Below, one piece after another: positions 32,801-45,200 of a stretch of DNA of 47,681 nucleotides. The DNA is from Lactarius indigo. Taxonomy: Eukaryota > Basidiomycota > Agaricomycetes > Russulales > Russulaceae. Location: NCBI GenBank assembly GCA_025766275.1, contig JAFKAC010000245.1:1-47681 (forward strand), written 5' to 3'. A program made the translations under genes and the position numbers. The notes under the pieces were generated by a model that did not search any database, had not been told where the DNA came from, and saw only the letters and a list, made by a program, of their open reading frames with translations. How positions within the stretch are numbered: position 1 is the first letter of the stretch; each line of letters opens with the position of its first letter.

Positions 32801-35800
32801 CTTATGATGTTTGCCTTGAACACGTCCCTTGGATGCTCGCTAGCGACAACGATATCGCCATGGCTATGCATTGCGCAGTAATTGTACATAGCAACACCCC
32901 ATTGGTTCTCGAAGACGACGAATCTCGTTATCTGATTCGGCTCCTCAACCGACATCGCCGCCTCCTTCATTTCCTCGAGCCTTCTCTCCACGAACGCGTA
33001 CAATGTGACCCATCGAGCTTCGATCAGGGCCTCGCAAGTTTATGGCCCGGGTTCCGCCGGCAGATCTCTTCGAATTGGCAAGTACTTCCCAGTCCTAACT
33101 CACGATGGATTTCGTGTGTCGTACAAGGTGGACAGGAGGTTCACTATAATCTATTGACCGGGCAATTGTTAATTGGTGGAAAACCCCTTGGAAGACTGCC
33201 GCGAGAGATTATCGAACATTCAACGTATGCAAGTGTCCTAGGACCCGTGAGTGTTTTCATTATTCTGGATTTGCATTTATTCACTCGTACTCTTTTCAGC
33301 GGGTTCTTGACGTGGTACCTGCTGATATCCCTGGGATGGAATTTATGACTCGATCGAATGTCTCCGGTTATCAGGTAGGTTCTGGTTGTTGACGACTTTG
33401 GGTAACGGCTAATGCAAGCGAAGATATTCTTTACGCTGCGTAATGGAGACCTAACTCTGCAAGCTTGGCGACAGGAAGATGCTCGACTCTTACAGTTTAT
33501 TCCACGCGCAGTATTCGTCGGCGATTTCCCGAAGGTATTCGTGGACGACTATGTACACTGGCTCGACCTCGCCACCGGAGAAGTCGAATTCCGTCCAGTT
33601 GAATCCCCTTGGACTCCAGATCCGTCCAATTGGCGACTCGTTGTCCATACAGATGGTGCCCCGTCCCTGTTCCGTAAGATTCCTGGAGATGGTGCCGCTC
33701 CAGTAGATCTGATCGATATTCGTTCCACCACATTTGAAATGATATCCGGCTTACTTTCTCCACTCGAATCTCCGGAGCACATTATCATCACGTGCACGAA
33801 TGACGCATTAGAGGCATCCCTGAGTCGACTGCATCTCGTATTCTTCGTCAATGAAACCTCAGAATTTGAGTGCCGAAGCATGCCAGGCTACGTCATCGAT
33901 GAATTTCAGTCTTGCGGCACAATGTTTGGACTCAAAAATCAACTTACGTTGCGCCCGAGCCACGGGTCTTCGGAGATCCCACGACGGGTGGTTATTCCCC
34001 AGGGAGATATCGAGTTTGGGTTGGATGGCGACTTCGCAAGCGTCTCCATTAAGACGGGAACAGCGCGGCATGTCCACTGGCACGAGTACGTGATCGACAC
34101 GGATCTAGGACGTCTCACCGGAAACGTGAGCCTACACAGCAAGCTGTACCAATGTTATTTGCATGCGCTTACGAGCCATTGCCTCCCTGACCCATTACTC
34201 GGACACACTGGGACTGAAGAATCTCTTACCATGCTGCAAAGTGCCACATTTCTGTCGTTTCAAAGACTAGGCCGTTATGACAGAATGCTCTTGAACAGTA
34301 TTAGCCAATTGACACCAATGAGAATGTATTACCCGTCACATCTACGCTCGATGGTTAATGTGCTATGGAACAACCTTCCTACTCTCTCACAACACCATGA
34401 CTTTCACCCAGTTGTGCGTTCGATTCTCGATCACGCAAATGTAATAGAAGCACTCTACGACGAACCCAAGGACGAACCTGTAGTCTTTGGGATTCCTCCA
34501 GCGTCCTTGCTAACTCGGGTGGCCTGTCGTAACAAGATATATTACCCCCGTGACTTACAAAGTTTGCGGCACTCTCCTTCAATTTCGGAGGACGTCGCCG
34601 TCAAGTCAAGGGATGTAGCCGATGGGCGGGGCGCTGAGCATACTGCCTACCAGATGTCATGGTCTATTTGGAATGACCGGCCCTGTCTCTCTCGCAATTT
34701 GCCTCGACTGTGGGATGCGATGCAATCGTGGAAAACGCTTGGGCCAACCAAGAAGAGGATTTCGCTGCGATATAGTCGACACTGGCTTACGTTCAACGCA
34801 GCGAAGGATTGGCTCGGCATATACGACAGTTGTCAGGAGGCGTTAAACCGCGATCCTCAAGACACCAAGATAAGGTTGGCATTCAGCCTTTCTGCAGCTA
34901 GCTTCAGCGGGGGCGATTACGCGGATATTGTCCCAGTTATTCTTATTTTTGCGACGGACAAGAGACTCCGTGGTCTTACACGCCCTTCGCCATCCCAGTA
35001 TGAGTTTTCAGACGGCACGTATCCGGACCCTGCACGATTAGTGAATTTGATGTCTCGGTCTGCTCTTCCCCTGGAGCTAACCCCTGCGAAAACCATGGAA
35101 GTCCAAGAAAACGTCAGCAAGAAGGCTACTAGGAAGCAACGAATGCAAGAATACAACAATTCGATTAGCAAAATGGCGTCAGAGGCCGCAGAGTTGACAG
35201 TTGAATGGTGGCCCGAGGCATGGTGCAATCTTCCACACCAGTGGTTCAACACCGAAAGATACAGGGAAACTGTTGAGGCATATTTTCAATCGATTTCTCA
35301 AAATATTGACTTTAAGGAGCACATATGTTGCCTTCAGGCCATCGTAAACCGTTACGGGCACAGTACTCCCCCTGTCACACCTTACGTGTTTTCTCCCCAG
35401 TTCAGTGCAAGGCCAACAAAAGCCTCATCACCTTCGCTTCGAGAAGTCCTGATGTCTCGAGCCAACTTACCGAGGCCACCGACTCGCGAATGGCCTTTAA
35501 CTGGCGGCGTCATACCTTCTACTGTGACGAAAGCGACTGAAAGTAACTCACAGTCAACCAGGGAAGATGGTCTCAATTCTCTGATTCAGGAGCTCCGACA
35601 TTCTCGGGAGTCGTTGTTACGGCTCTACGGAGATGACTTGAACAAGAGTTACGGTGACTTACTGGGGAAAGGGGCGTCTTTCCTCGTTCAGCGCCGCGTT
35701 CCTTCACAGGGGGCTTTACGCCAATATTGCGACTTGTGCTCTAAACAGAAGGATGCAATATTCTTCGAGCTCTCGGCTGCTCTAGCGCCATCTCAGAACC

Positions 35801-38800
35801 AGGAAATTGTCATCAGCGTCTCGGGTCTTTGGCCTCGAATAACCCCACGATCCATCCTACGAGAGCTGTCTAGGGAACGCGTAGGCACGTTGACCGATCA
35901 ATGGAAACATGCCATCACCCGCTACGCAATAGCGTTCCTCAAACATCAACAGTCTCAGCGTCTGCTTGAGCTTTCATCGAGACGTCGGGACGAGGAACTT
36001 CTCCGGGAAGCGGAAACCGTTTGCGAGGATGTCGCCGCTGCTTGTTCTCCTGACTGGCTCCTGATACAGGTTAGCTATTTGTCCGTGAAACTTACAAACA
36101 CTAACAAGTAGCGTTGTTAGATCGACGCAAACTTTTTGGCGCGTCCGTTGCAACTGGCAATTGCACGCGAGATGATATCTCCCACCTGTCACCGAAGTGC
36201 ATCGCTTCAGCTCAACATGGGAGAGGGAAAGTCGTCCGTGATCGTACCTCTCGTCGCCGCAACTCTGGCCGACGGTTCCAACCTTGCGAGGATCGTGACG
36301 CTCAAACCCCTGTCCAATCAAATGTACCAACTGCTCCTCAGCAGACTTTCTGATCTCGCCGACCGACGCATTTTCTATGTTCCGTTCTCGCGTAATCTGG
36401 AAATGAGTGCCTCTGTGGTCCAAAGTATCAGCACTCTCTACAGACGATGCGCCGCAGAGGGTGGTATTCTTGTAGTCCAACCCGAACATTTACTCTCTCA
36501 GAAATTAATGTGCATCGATACTCTCCTAACATCCCATGGAGACCGCAAGAAACTCTCCGTTGCTAACGAACTCAAAGCTCTGCAAGGTTGGCTGGCTAGA
36601 GTATCACGTGACGTACTCGACGAAAGCGACGAGATCCTTCACGTTCGGTATCAATTAGTTTACACCGCAGGGGAGCAAATGCCCATTGAAGATCACCCAA
36701 ATCGATGGTCTACGACGCAACAGGTCTTTAGCCGACTACGGGCGCACGCCGCGCAGTTGCATGCCAGTTTTCCACAGATGTTTGAACTCGATCAGACTCA
36801 GAATGGCTTTCCGACGATGCGAATTCTCAATCAAGAGGTCTCTCGACAGATCTCTTCGCTCATTGCTGACGACGCTCTTGGGGGCGCTATATCTACCCTT
36901 TCGCTTGCCGTTCTCTCGCCCTCAATTCGGGAGGCCACTCGCCGCTTCATAACCCAGAAAGACGTTTATGTTGAAGACCATCAATTGATCAGATCGCACT
37001 GTTCCGGAACTTCTTTATGGAGTGGAATACTCCTACTCCGCGGGCTCCTGGTTGATGGAGAAGGGATCCTCGGATACATATTGAAGGAACGCCGATGGAG
37101 AGTGGACTATGGTCTCGATCCAAGTAGGACATTGCTAGCTGTCCCGTATCGTGCAAAGGTAAGCCCACTCAGCCTACCCGAAAAACATAGCTTAAGGTAA
37201 AGATAGGACGTGCCGAGCTTGAGAGCAGAGTTTGGTCACCCGGATGTGGCCGTTGCGCTGACTTGCCTCAGCTATTACTATGGCGGTCTAACAAAGCCGC
37301 AAGTACTTCAGTGCTTTGATTTGCTCACCAAGCTCGACAACCCCGACATGGAATACGATCAGTGGGTCGAGTTCGGGGAGGGCGTCCCCACTTCACTGCG
37401 ACAAGTCAACGGGGTCAATGTAAACGATGATACGCAAGTCGACGAATACCTTGTTCCGCTATTCTCGAGGAATACGAGAGTCATCGATTTCTATCTATCT
37501 CAAGTAGTCTTTCCTCGAGCGGCCAAGGAATTCCCGTCTAAACTTTCCACGTCGGCCTGGGACCTGGTAGAAGACAAGACAAATGTAACAACTGGCTTCA
37601 GCGGCACGAACGATAATCGGTATCTCTTGCCGACGTCAATAACTCAGGAGGATCCCGTCTCCCAGTTGAGCACCAATGCACTCGTCTTGCAGTACCTTCT
37701 CCAGCCAGAAAACAATCACTACGAATGTACTGAAGGTATCAACGGCAAACGCGAATCTGCGAAAGCATTTTTGCGGCGACTAATCGGACATAAACCCGAG
37801 ATCCGAGTGTTATTGGACGTCGGAGCACAAATGTTGGAGCTGCAGAATGAGGAGTTGGCGCGACACTGGCTCTCCCTTAAACCCAATATCTCAGCTGCTA
37901 TCTATTTCAATGAATCGGATCATCTCACCGTGCTCACCCAGGACGGAACAATCGAGCCACTCATCTCATCTCCGTTCAATCGGCAGCTCGACAAGTGTAT
38001 CGTATACCTCGACGATGCGCATACACGAGGTACGGATTTGAAGCTTCCACGGGGAACGCGCGCAGCAGTCACGCTTGGGCCGAAGGTAACTAAAGATAGG
38101 CTACTACAAGGTGAGTCATCACGCGGATGAGAAAACTCAGGCTAAACGGATGTAGGGTGTATGCGGATGCGGCAGCTAGGGAAGGGGCAGTCGGTGATGT
38201 TTTTTGCTCCAGGAGAAGTCGACCGTCGGATTCGCGGGCTTATTCCAAGAGGTCGGGGGTCCGAGGAAGGAGTACGGGTGGTCGACATCCTTCGTTGGGC
38301 CATGCACGAGACCTGTTGGGACATTGGGCACCATCTTCCGCACTGGGCGCAGCAAGGAGTCGACCATCACCGTCGGTTTTCAGCATACAAGCAGTACGAT
38401 TCGACTGGGGACCTAGGAGTTTTGAGAAATTCCTGGTTGCAGCCCGAATCAAGGACTCTCGAAGAAATGTACGAACCGGTTCCAACGGCACAAGGCGCTG
38501 GGCTGGACCCCGGAATAAACAGCATTCCTTCTCTACGCGAACGGCTGGAACATCTTGGAGTGACACAGTTGACCGACGTGAGAATGGCAGAAGAGCAAGA
38601 ACGGGAGGTCAATCACGAGGTTGAGCTGGAACGTCATGCGGAGCGTCCTCCAAGGGTTTATCCTGCAGAGCACATCGTCCGCGACGAGATCCGCAACTTC
38701 GTCAGTACTGGAATACTTGCAAAACCTTCGACGTACATCATCCCGCTGTTTACCCCAACTCAGATAGACAAGGCCTTGGATTCGATTTCGGAATGGACCC

Positions 38801-39420
38801 CGTCTCCACTTGCGACCACGGATTTTGCTATCACGACTACGGATTCTAGTATCACGGACCTGACAGACTACCTTCGTCCTGTCAATTGGATTTTATCAAG
38901 CGGACGGGCCGGGAAGAAAGTTGTTGCAATCGTTATTAGCCCCTATGAGGCGAACGAGCTACTCCCCGCCATACGCAAGAGCGGAAAAGTCAGACTCCAC
39001 ATTTACTCCCCACGAATCACCGCCTCTATGCGGTCCTTCTCTGACCTCACGTTCTACACCATTCCGGAGTCTCCGGAGAAGAAATGGACACCCGCCGCAC
39101 ACCTCCGCACTGAGCTGGATCTATTTGCAGGACAGCTCTACTTCGACAATGTACAGGAGTACCGACGGCTGTGCATGTTACTTGCGTTACACATCGTACA
39201 CCCAGGCGCAAAGCACATCGAGGTTGATGGGTTTGTACCTCCGGCATATCGTACCGTCCGTGGCCGGAGGTCGCCGCTCACCACCAGCGCGATAGCTACG
39301 TTCAAGAAGTTGACGGCGTTACGAAGGAAAGGAATGGGTTTCGGTGGGACAGATCTCGGTCGAGTTTTAGATGCTCGTCCCTTGAGCAGTGAGTTTGCAT
39401 CGTGGGTCAAGAAAGAATGA
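29805..39420 (+). CDS. Giant DUF6606-DUF3638-DUF3645 ATPase-like protein, copy A (complete)
   Basis: Seven exons, 29805-32547, 32585-33246, 33300-33374, 33424-36069, 36121-37158, 37207-38110 and 38156-39420, give 3110 residues with no break. The N-terminus MSLHITDIHSDVLLSVIEHV then FLPPKLPQ is the DUF6606 start; the same Met is kept in copy B. A CQKC motif is near residues 632-635. DUF3638 holds a Walker A, QLNMGEGKSSVIVPL (K2079), and a DExD-like Walker B, LDESDEIL (D2209). DUF3645 is near 2397-2420 (FGHPDVAVALTCLSYYYGGL). The C-terminal region has DVGAQMLELQNEELA (D2592) and CIVYLDDAHTRGTDLKLP (C2652, H2660), then CMRMRQLGKGQSVMFF, resembling helicase motifs V-VI. Proteins of this type are common in fungi and of unknown function; a SecA/SF2-like motor with an added peptidase-like site is inference. 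Confidence 0.92.
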
Positions 39421-39610
39421 GTGCTAGCGCTGTTGTCAATCAAGTTGACTCGATCATGTTACTGTAATATTGCGCCACACCTACGCGAGGGTCGAACCCA
39501 TTTGTATTTCCTCACAAGTAGCTTGCATTTCCCGTTACAATAATATCGTTTACATACAAAAAGCTGGGGGAGCCCGGTCGATGTGGATACGGTATCAAAA
39601 AAAAACCACG
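39421..39610. other. 3' flank of giant gene copy A and duplication junction
   Basis: Short AT-rich 3' flank. The junction of units A and B lies near 39600-39620, judged by where similarity to 27410-27430 begins. The exact base cannot be fixed by eye. Confidence 0.5.
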
Positions 39611-39614
39611 TCGT

Positions 39615-40630
39615 GACTATGTGGTCGTGTTTGCCGATCTCGTAAATTTTGCTGCAACAAACCTTCTTTTTCCACGATGTAAAGTATGATCCGTTGTTGC
39701 ACCGTTTCTAATGCCTCCCCGCGCGCTCTTGTTCCTCAAACGTTCTTGGCCAATGCCATTGTAGGAGGCATAAGCTCCCATCCGACACCCAACGGTGACC
39801 AACCTGTTTGTTTCCTATTCTTTTCGCTTGCTTCTATCACTGATTGTGCGCCGTAAATATTTTCCAAAGGCGCCTGTTGTGTTTTTTCCTCGTAACTTGC
39901 CTTCATATTGAAGTTCCTCTTTTCACCCAATCTCCGTATCGCACCAGAGCGTACTTGGGATCGGGTCATTGCGTCTCTTGGTAAAGCCCAGCATTCTGGC
40001 ACCCTATTTCGAGTTTTGAGGAATGGGACGTACCGCCAGTAGTTGACGTCGGCAACTGGGCAGGACTGGAGGTGGCAAGGAGCCACGTGCTCAGGTTCAT
40101 CTTGAAGGACACTGGGTTCGGATTCAGCTTTTATTGGTGTGATAAAATGTTTTTCATTCGAAAAGTCATCCAGATCCCTATGCATGTTCTCCTGGTTGGC
40201 GGTCTACTTGTCACGGCCCCCTTCAAGGCGCTTGATACCGCACGATATCTCCACAAGCCTATTCGTATGCCTGTTTTGACCCTACGCTCGCATATTGATG
40301 CTTCCTGTGTAGTACTTCCAAGCGAAGAAAATGACGATCACAGTCTTAGTTGCGGAGCACAAGTAGGACTATCGACGTGGGCATCTGAGTTATTTGTTAG
40401 GGCTACGTTTGGGTTTACTGACGTCGAACCCTCGTCAGTATTCGATTTTATTACTGTGCTTTTGGAGACGCTTCCCTTCGTCAGATTGATTTTCTCAGCA
40501 TCGGGACCATGATGTGGGCACATGGTATGTGAAAGACGTGACACTTTTTTGATTAATCGGCGCTGACAACGACTTAGATCTCGAGAAAAGGCAGCATTGT
40601 TTCTCAGAGAAGAAGAGAAAGAGTTCTTGA
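39615..40630 (+). pseudogene. 5'-truncated RRT8-like pseudogene
   Basis: Matches 27415-28490 of the intact gene but lacks the first coding exon. Small indels break the frame in the regions matching exons 3 and 4 (39730-40030), and the segment matching NRIGAAMWAH has lost several codons near 40500. An open frame of 146 codons (40072-40512) survives, with recognisable IPMHVLLVGGLLVTAPFKAL and TARYLHKP, but it reads through two former introns. It marks the left end of unit B. Confidence 0.85.
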
Positions 40631-42202
40631 TCTTGAACGCAGACATTCTGTTCACACTTCTCGTCTGTACAACAGATTTGGATAAGGTCGATGTGGGCTC
40701 TCGCGCCTTTTAAAAAATTATCTTTGGCTTTGTTTGCAAATTAATCACTAGCTGACTCCGGTAAACTCAAGGTCCCCGATGGACACCATGTTGTATTATG
40801 GCGCAACCGGGTGCACGACCCATTTTTGGTTACGACATGAAGAATTACGGAATTGTCAGCGGCTCCGGAAGATCGAACTATGGTGTACCCAACGATGAAG
40901 TACTGTAGTGGGAAAATAACATTACACGACATGAGCTGATGTGCCATCTACATTCTTGGATTGATATTGACGAACAGTTCTACTTGACTTGGATCCATTT
41001 TCGTTGTTGGTATCGCATTGAGACGTCTAGAAACACCTCTTAGATTTGCTATCGGCACGTTGCCCCTGAGTCTACGCCGGCGCTCTCTTCGCACCACCTA
41101 ATGCAAATCTGTAGATTGTTCCACTCACAATAAGTGGTGCAGGAGGGTTGATCTTCTCAGATTTAAGTAGTTTGGGTTTACTTACCAGATATATGGCCTC
41201 TCATTTGCGGTCCCCACGATCTGATCGCCATGTACTGCCATGGCTGAACAAAATTGTGCTAGCAGTCGCAAGGGCAGTCGAGACACGTGACATGCATTGA
41301 CCGTTGGGGAACACAAAATATGATAGGAAGAAATTTCAACAGTACATAGGGGTTTCCCGGGGGCTTCGCTGGTTTCGTCCAAGTTTCGTCAATTCGACAG
41401 GTTTTGTGGATTTTGCGCCATTGGATTGGGTCAGGCACGTTACTTCTGCGCTGTTGCTCCGACTCGGAGTCGTCTCGGAGAGTCGGAGTCTCCACTAGCA
41501 AGCAGCACTTGAAGCTGAAGAAGTCGAGCGCTTGACTACCCCATGTATCTGGTACCCATAGTGCTATAATCCTATGTCCATCTTGTTACTTACTGATATA
41601 TGCGCTCTGCGCCCTTAGTTTTCTATGTACGCCAATCCGCCGACCACTTGCTGAGCAGTGGCCTGCACTGTCAGGCTCTCGCTTCAGCATGGGTTTTGTT
41701 CTACAGATCAGCGCTCATTGACGCTGCATAAGATACAATGACCCTTCGAGTTCGCTTCCAGTGACGTCGCGCCGTACGTGAATTCGCTTCACGTCTGGCC
41801 CCTCGTCTTACACTGTCCGGGTACTGTCCCCCGTTACTTTTTCTGGACCGTAAAACATCCCTACTTTGACCCGAAACTTACAACGCAGACTATTGTGACT
41901 TGACTGGATCCTTTAATGACGCCTCAAAACCACTACATGCAGTGGGCTATTGAACATAACGGACGAATGACTCACAGTCTACTATCGGCGTTTCTACCAT
42001 CGGCGTTCAAGTTGGAAGACATGAAAACACCATGGTTCTAGATCATTGCAGTGACGCTCATTGTTGATCCCTTCCCGTAAATATTTCCGTAACGCCTAGC
42101 GCCTACTGATCAGGTGCGCGATTTGTGCCTTTCTTATTTACAGCCTCCATTCCTCGGATCAACGATCCTTCTCGAGCCACATTGACCGTCCCTCCCAACG
42201 AA
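40631..42202. other. Intergenic region upstream of giant gene copy B
   Basis: 1.6 kb, partly alignable to 28490-29804 and otherwise diverged. No gene recognised. The last stretch is the likely promoter and 5' UTR of copy B; a GTG-initiated 26-codon upstream extension in frame exists but has no support. Confidence 0.5.
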
Positions 42203-45200
42203 ATGAGCCTACCTATAACTGACATCCATTCTGACATCTTACTCTCTGTTATTGAACATGTCTTTCTACCCCCAAAGCTTCCTCAAGAAGCACCAACAGA
42301 GGAAGCTGAACTCGAGATCAATGTGGCCTTGTGCCACATCCTCATACAAGCCGCTCGAACCTTCTCCCAAGGCCTCTCACCCCTTCGACAGTCGTTATGG
42401 GTTAGAATGATAAAAATGATGGGGTCCATCTACCAGACTGCGAGTGCCCCTCTGGTGGAAGCGGAACTCGTAGGCGCCTTATCAGGGCTTGTGATGGGAG
42501 GTGCGCTCCCATTTCCATGTGCCGTTGTGTCGTCCTTGACCTTCACTTCAGATGTTTTCGTTATACATGTTCGGGCTCAGAATGCTGCTGTCCTCGTTCG
42601 CGTGCTTGTCGACCACGTTCGATTCGAGATGTTCGAAGTTTCTCCGCAAGCTAGCGTCGTTACGTCCAACAACGGAAAGTTGCTCTGCTCCTATCCCGGA
42701 CCTGCAGTCCAGGTCTCCACCGAGGTCTTTTCCAATGGGCTTTTTCTTCAAGAACTTGCCTCCTTTCTCATTCAGATGGATACCGACCTGTTGGATTCCA
42801 CTGCAACAACAGCCAAGGCGGGATCCACGGTACGCGAAGTTCGTGAGAGCGCCCACCCAAGATATATAACCGAACTCTTAGTGGGAATTCTCAGAGGTTT
42901 CGGTCAACCAGCCTCTGTAGACCGTATCACCAAACGGATAGCAGATGAAGTTCTTTGGAAAGACGCCTACAAACCTTGGCGCCGATCGCCGTTATGGCTA
43001 GTCATCAGGGTGGCCCTTCAAACGTCTCTGGACATCAACATGTACAAATCGTTTATGCTCGTTTTCCACGCGTACATCCTTAATATCTGCACACAAAGGG
43101 GCTTTCCGAGTGAAACGCTCTACATAATGAGGATCAAGATGGCGCGACGACTCTCAAAACTGGGCCCCGCTGTTTCGGATGACATATATCAAGCTGTGTA
43201 CTACGCTGCAAGGAATGCGGAGACACTTCTTCAGAAACGGTGGTCGAATTTTCAGAAGAGCCAATCGGTTTCGCTGGCGTGGCACCCCTCGGCGTTAGAC
43301 GTTATCAACGATGCCGTAATCACACTCAACAAATCGCGCCCATACCTCATGAAAGCACTTCACTCGACGTTTCCCGACTGCTCGCCGAAGTCTTTTTGCC
43401 CATCTCATCGGCCGCGACTCGCAAATACGTCAGACTTTAGTCTCTTTTCGGGCCGACTTATTATTACTGCGGCGGCTGTCGCGGAAGACAAGCGCACTGC
43501 TCTCGCCGACTTCGAGTTGTCCGTCGAAAGATATCTGGATGATTGGGTCGGTGCCTCTCTGCACGATGAATATGCCCCGGATGTGATCGCGTCCTGCATC
43601 GAACAGTATTTCGACGTCGCGAAAGACATCTACGGCACTGATCCCGAGGACAACTCAATTATGATATTGACAATCATGGATCTTTGGATGGCTCTCGACA
43701 AGTTGACTACCCGGCAATGCCCTCTCCTGACATCTTATTCGCCGGAAGTTCCTCAAGACTTCCTTCATCCCCTACTCCTTCATCGCTCCGGCTCCCTGCG
43801 ACGTGCCACGTTTATTGAAGAGTATATTTTACAGCGACATCAGGACGCTTCCTGCAAGACGTCCATCTTCTCAGACAAGGTCATCGAATCGTCGTTCGCC
43901 GTGCAGTATTTCCGTACTTCTCAGAGGTTACAACAACTCGAAGTCGAAATCACCCAGCACGCTTGGGAAGAGCGAAACCGGAAGCGTGCTGAACTCGACA
44001 CATTAAACAGACAGTGGCAAACGCTCAAGGATGAGGCCTCAGAGATGGACCACACTTACTTTGAGAATATTAACGGGAACTTGACTCATCGGAATAAACA
44101 GTGTCAAAAATGTCAACTAGACAAAAGGGCCAATAGGTTGAAGATCGATGTCCACGAATGGCCACTTCCCCAGGCAACGGCGCAAGCACAACTGGTAGTA
44201 TTTGAGGTGGCTCCACCACGTGCATTTTCCGCATGGCGCGAGATAACCTCCAAGATCCTCCTCGACATTGGGACGGCAAACGCTTTTGACAACGCTGACC
44301 AACCAAAGCTCCTCTTAGATGTCTACTCTGGTCTGAATCGTTGGGCAGTGCGTCACTCATACCACCGAATCACAATCGGGTCCACCACGAAATCGTTCCG
44401 CGACCAAACGCATTACAAGAAGGTCCAGATTCCTGCCGACGATTCTCACGTTTTGCTCAATAACGGGCTATCTTTCAAATTGTATGACCGCAAGGCCAAA
44501 TCCTGGGCTGCGCGGCCTTTTCTTGAATCTACTATCGCAAACTTCTGCACACCTCCTATCCCCGTGTCATCTCCGTACGGCAGGATCCATTCCTTTGTCT
44601 GCGGGACGCACCATACTTCAAATGAGGTAATCGCCGGTCAAGCCGACTGCCCCCCGGAGCTGACCCCTCATGAGTACTTGGCATTTTCTGGGTTACGCAG
44701 CGGGCCGCGCCTCCAATGGCTGAACATAGCAAGGGAACTGCCATCGCCGTCGCTCTCATTTCGCCGCGAGGAGGTACATACGCTGATCACCCAAGCAGCT
44801 TGGCAGCTTGGCCCACTTTCAGACGGTGTACGCGAGTGGCACACCGAACTTGAGATTTCCAGCTTCGGATGGACGCTCCTAGACGAGCTAGAGAGCCTAC
44901 TCGGAAGGATAGAGGCGAACTGGCTGGAGGAAGTCACCGTCAGGACCATTGGTACGTTAAACTATAATCTTCGCTACGTGACATCTAGTTCAACGATTCG
45001 AAGCTCTTATTACCAGCCGCCTCCTATCATCTACTGGCGATCCCGATATTCGTCAAAGGGCGTATGAATTGCTCCAGTGGGCACGGAGCGTGGCGTACAG
45101 GTGGATTAATGAGCTTGGTTCGAAGCTAGACAAGACCGAAGACGAAATGTCGCGCACGAGCTTGCGTCGACGACTCTGCACACTGGCCGCGACGTGTTTC

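Larger units (their letters stand above)
27410..39610. repeat. Tandem segmental duplication 2, unit A
   Basis: About 12.2 kb running from the first intron of the RRT8-like gene through the complete giant gene and its 3' flank. The same order recurs from about 39610 to the window end. Coding parts are roughly 90 percent identical by eye; spacers are much more diverged. Confidence 0.85.

Noticed and set aside
40072..40512. 146-codon frame resembling the RRT8-like protein
   Set aside because: It passes through two former introns of the parent and lacks the 5' exons, so it is part of a pseudogene and not a separate gene.
44070..44360. Minus-strand frames opposite the giant genes, 60-145 codons long and seen in both copies
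   Set aside because: They are shadows of conserved sense coding sequence and are kept in both copies only because the sense strand is conserved.
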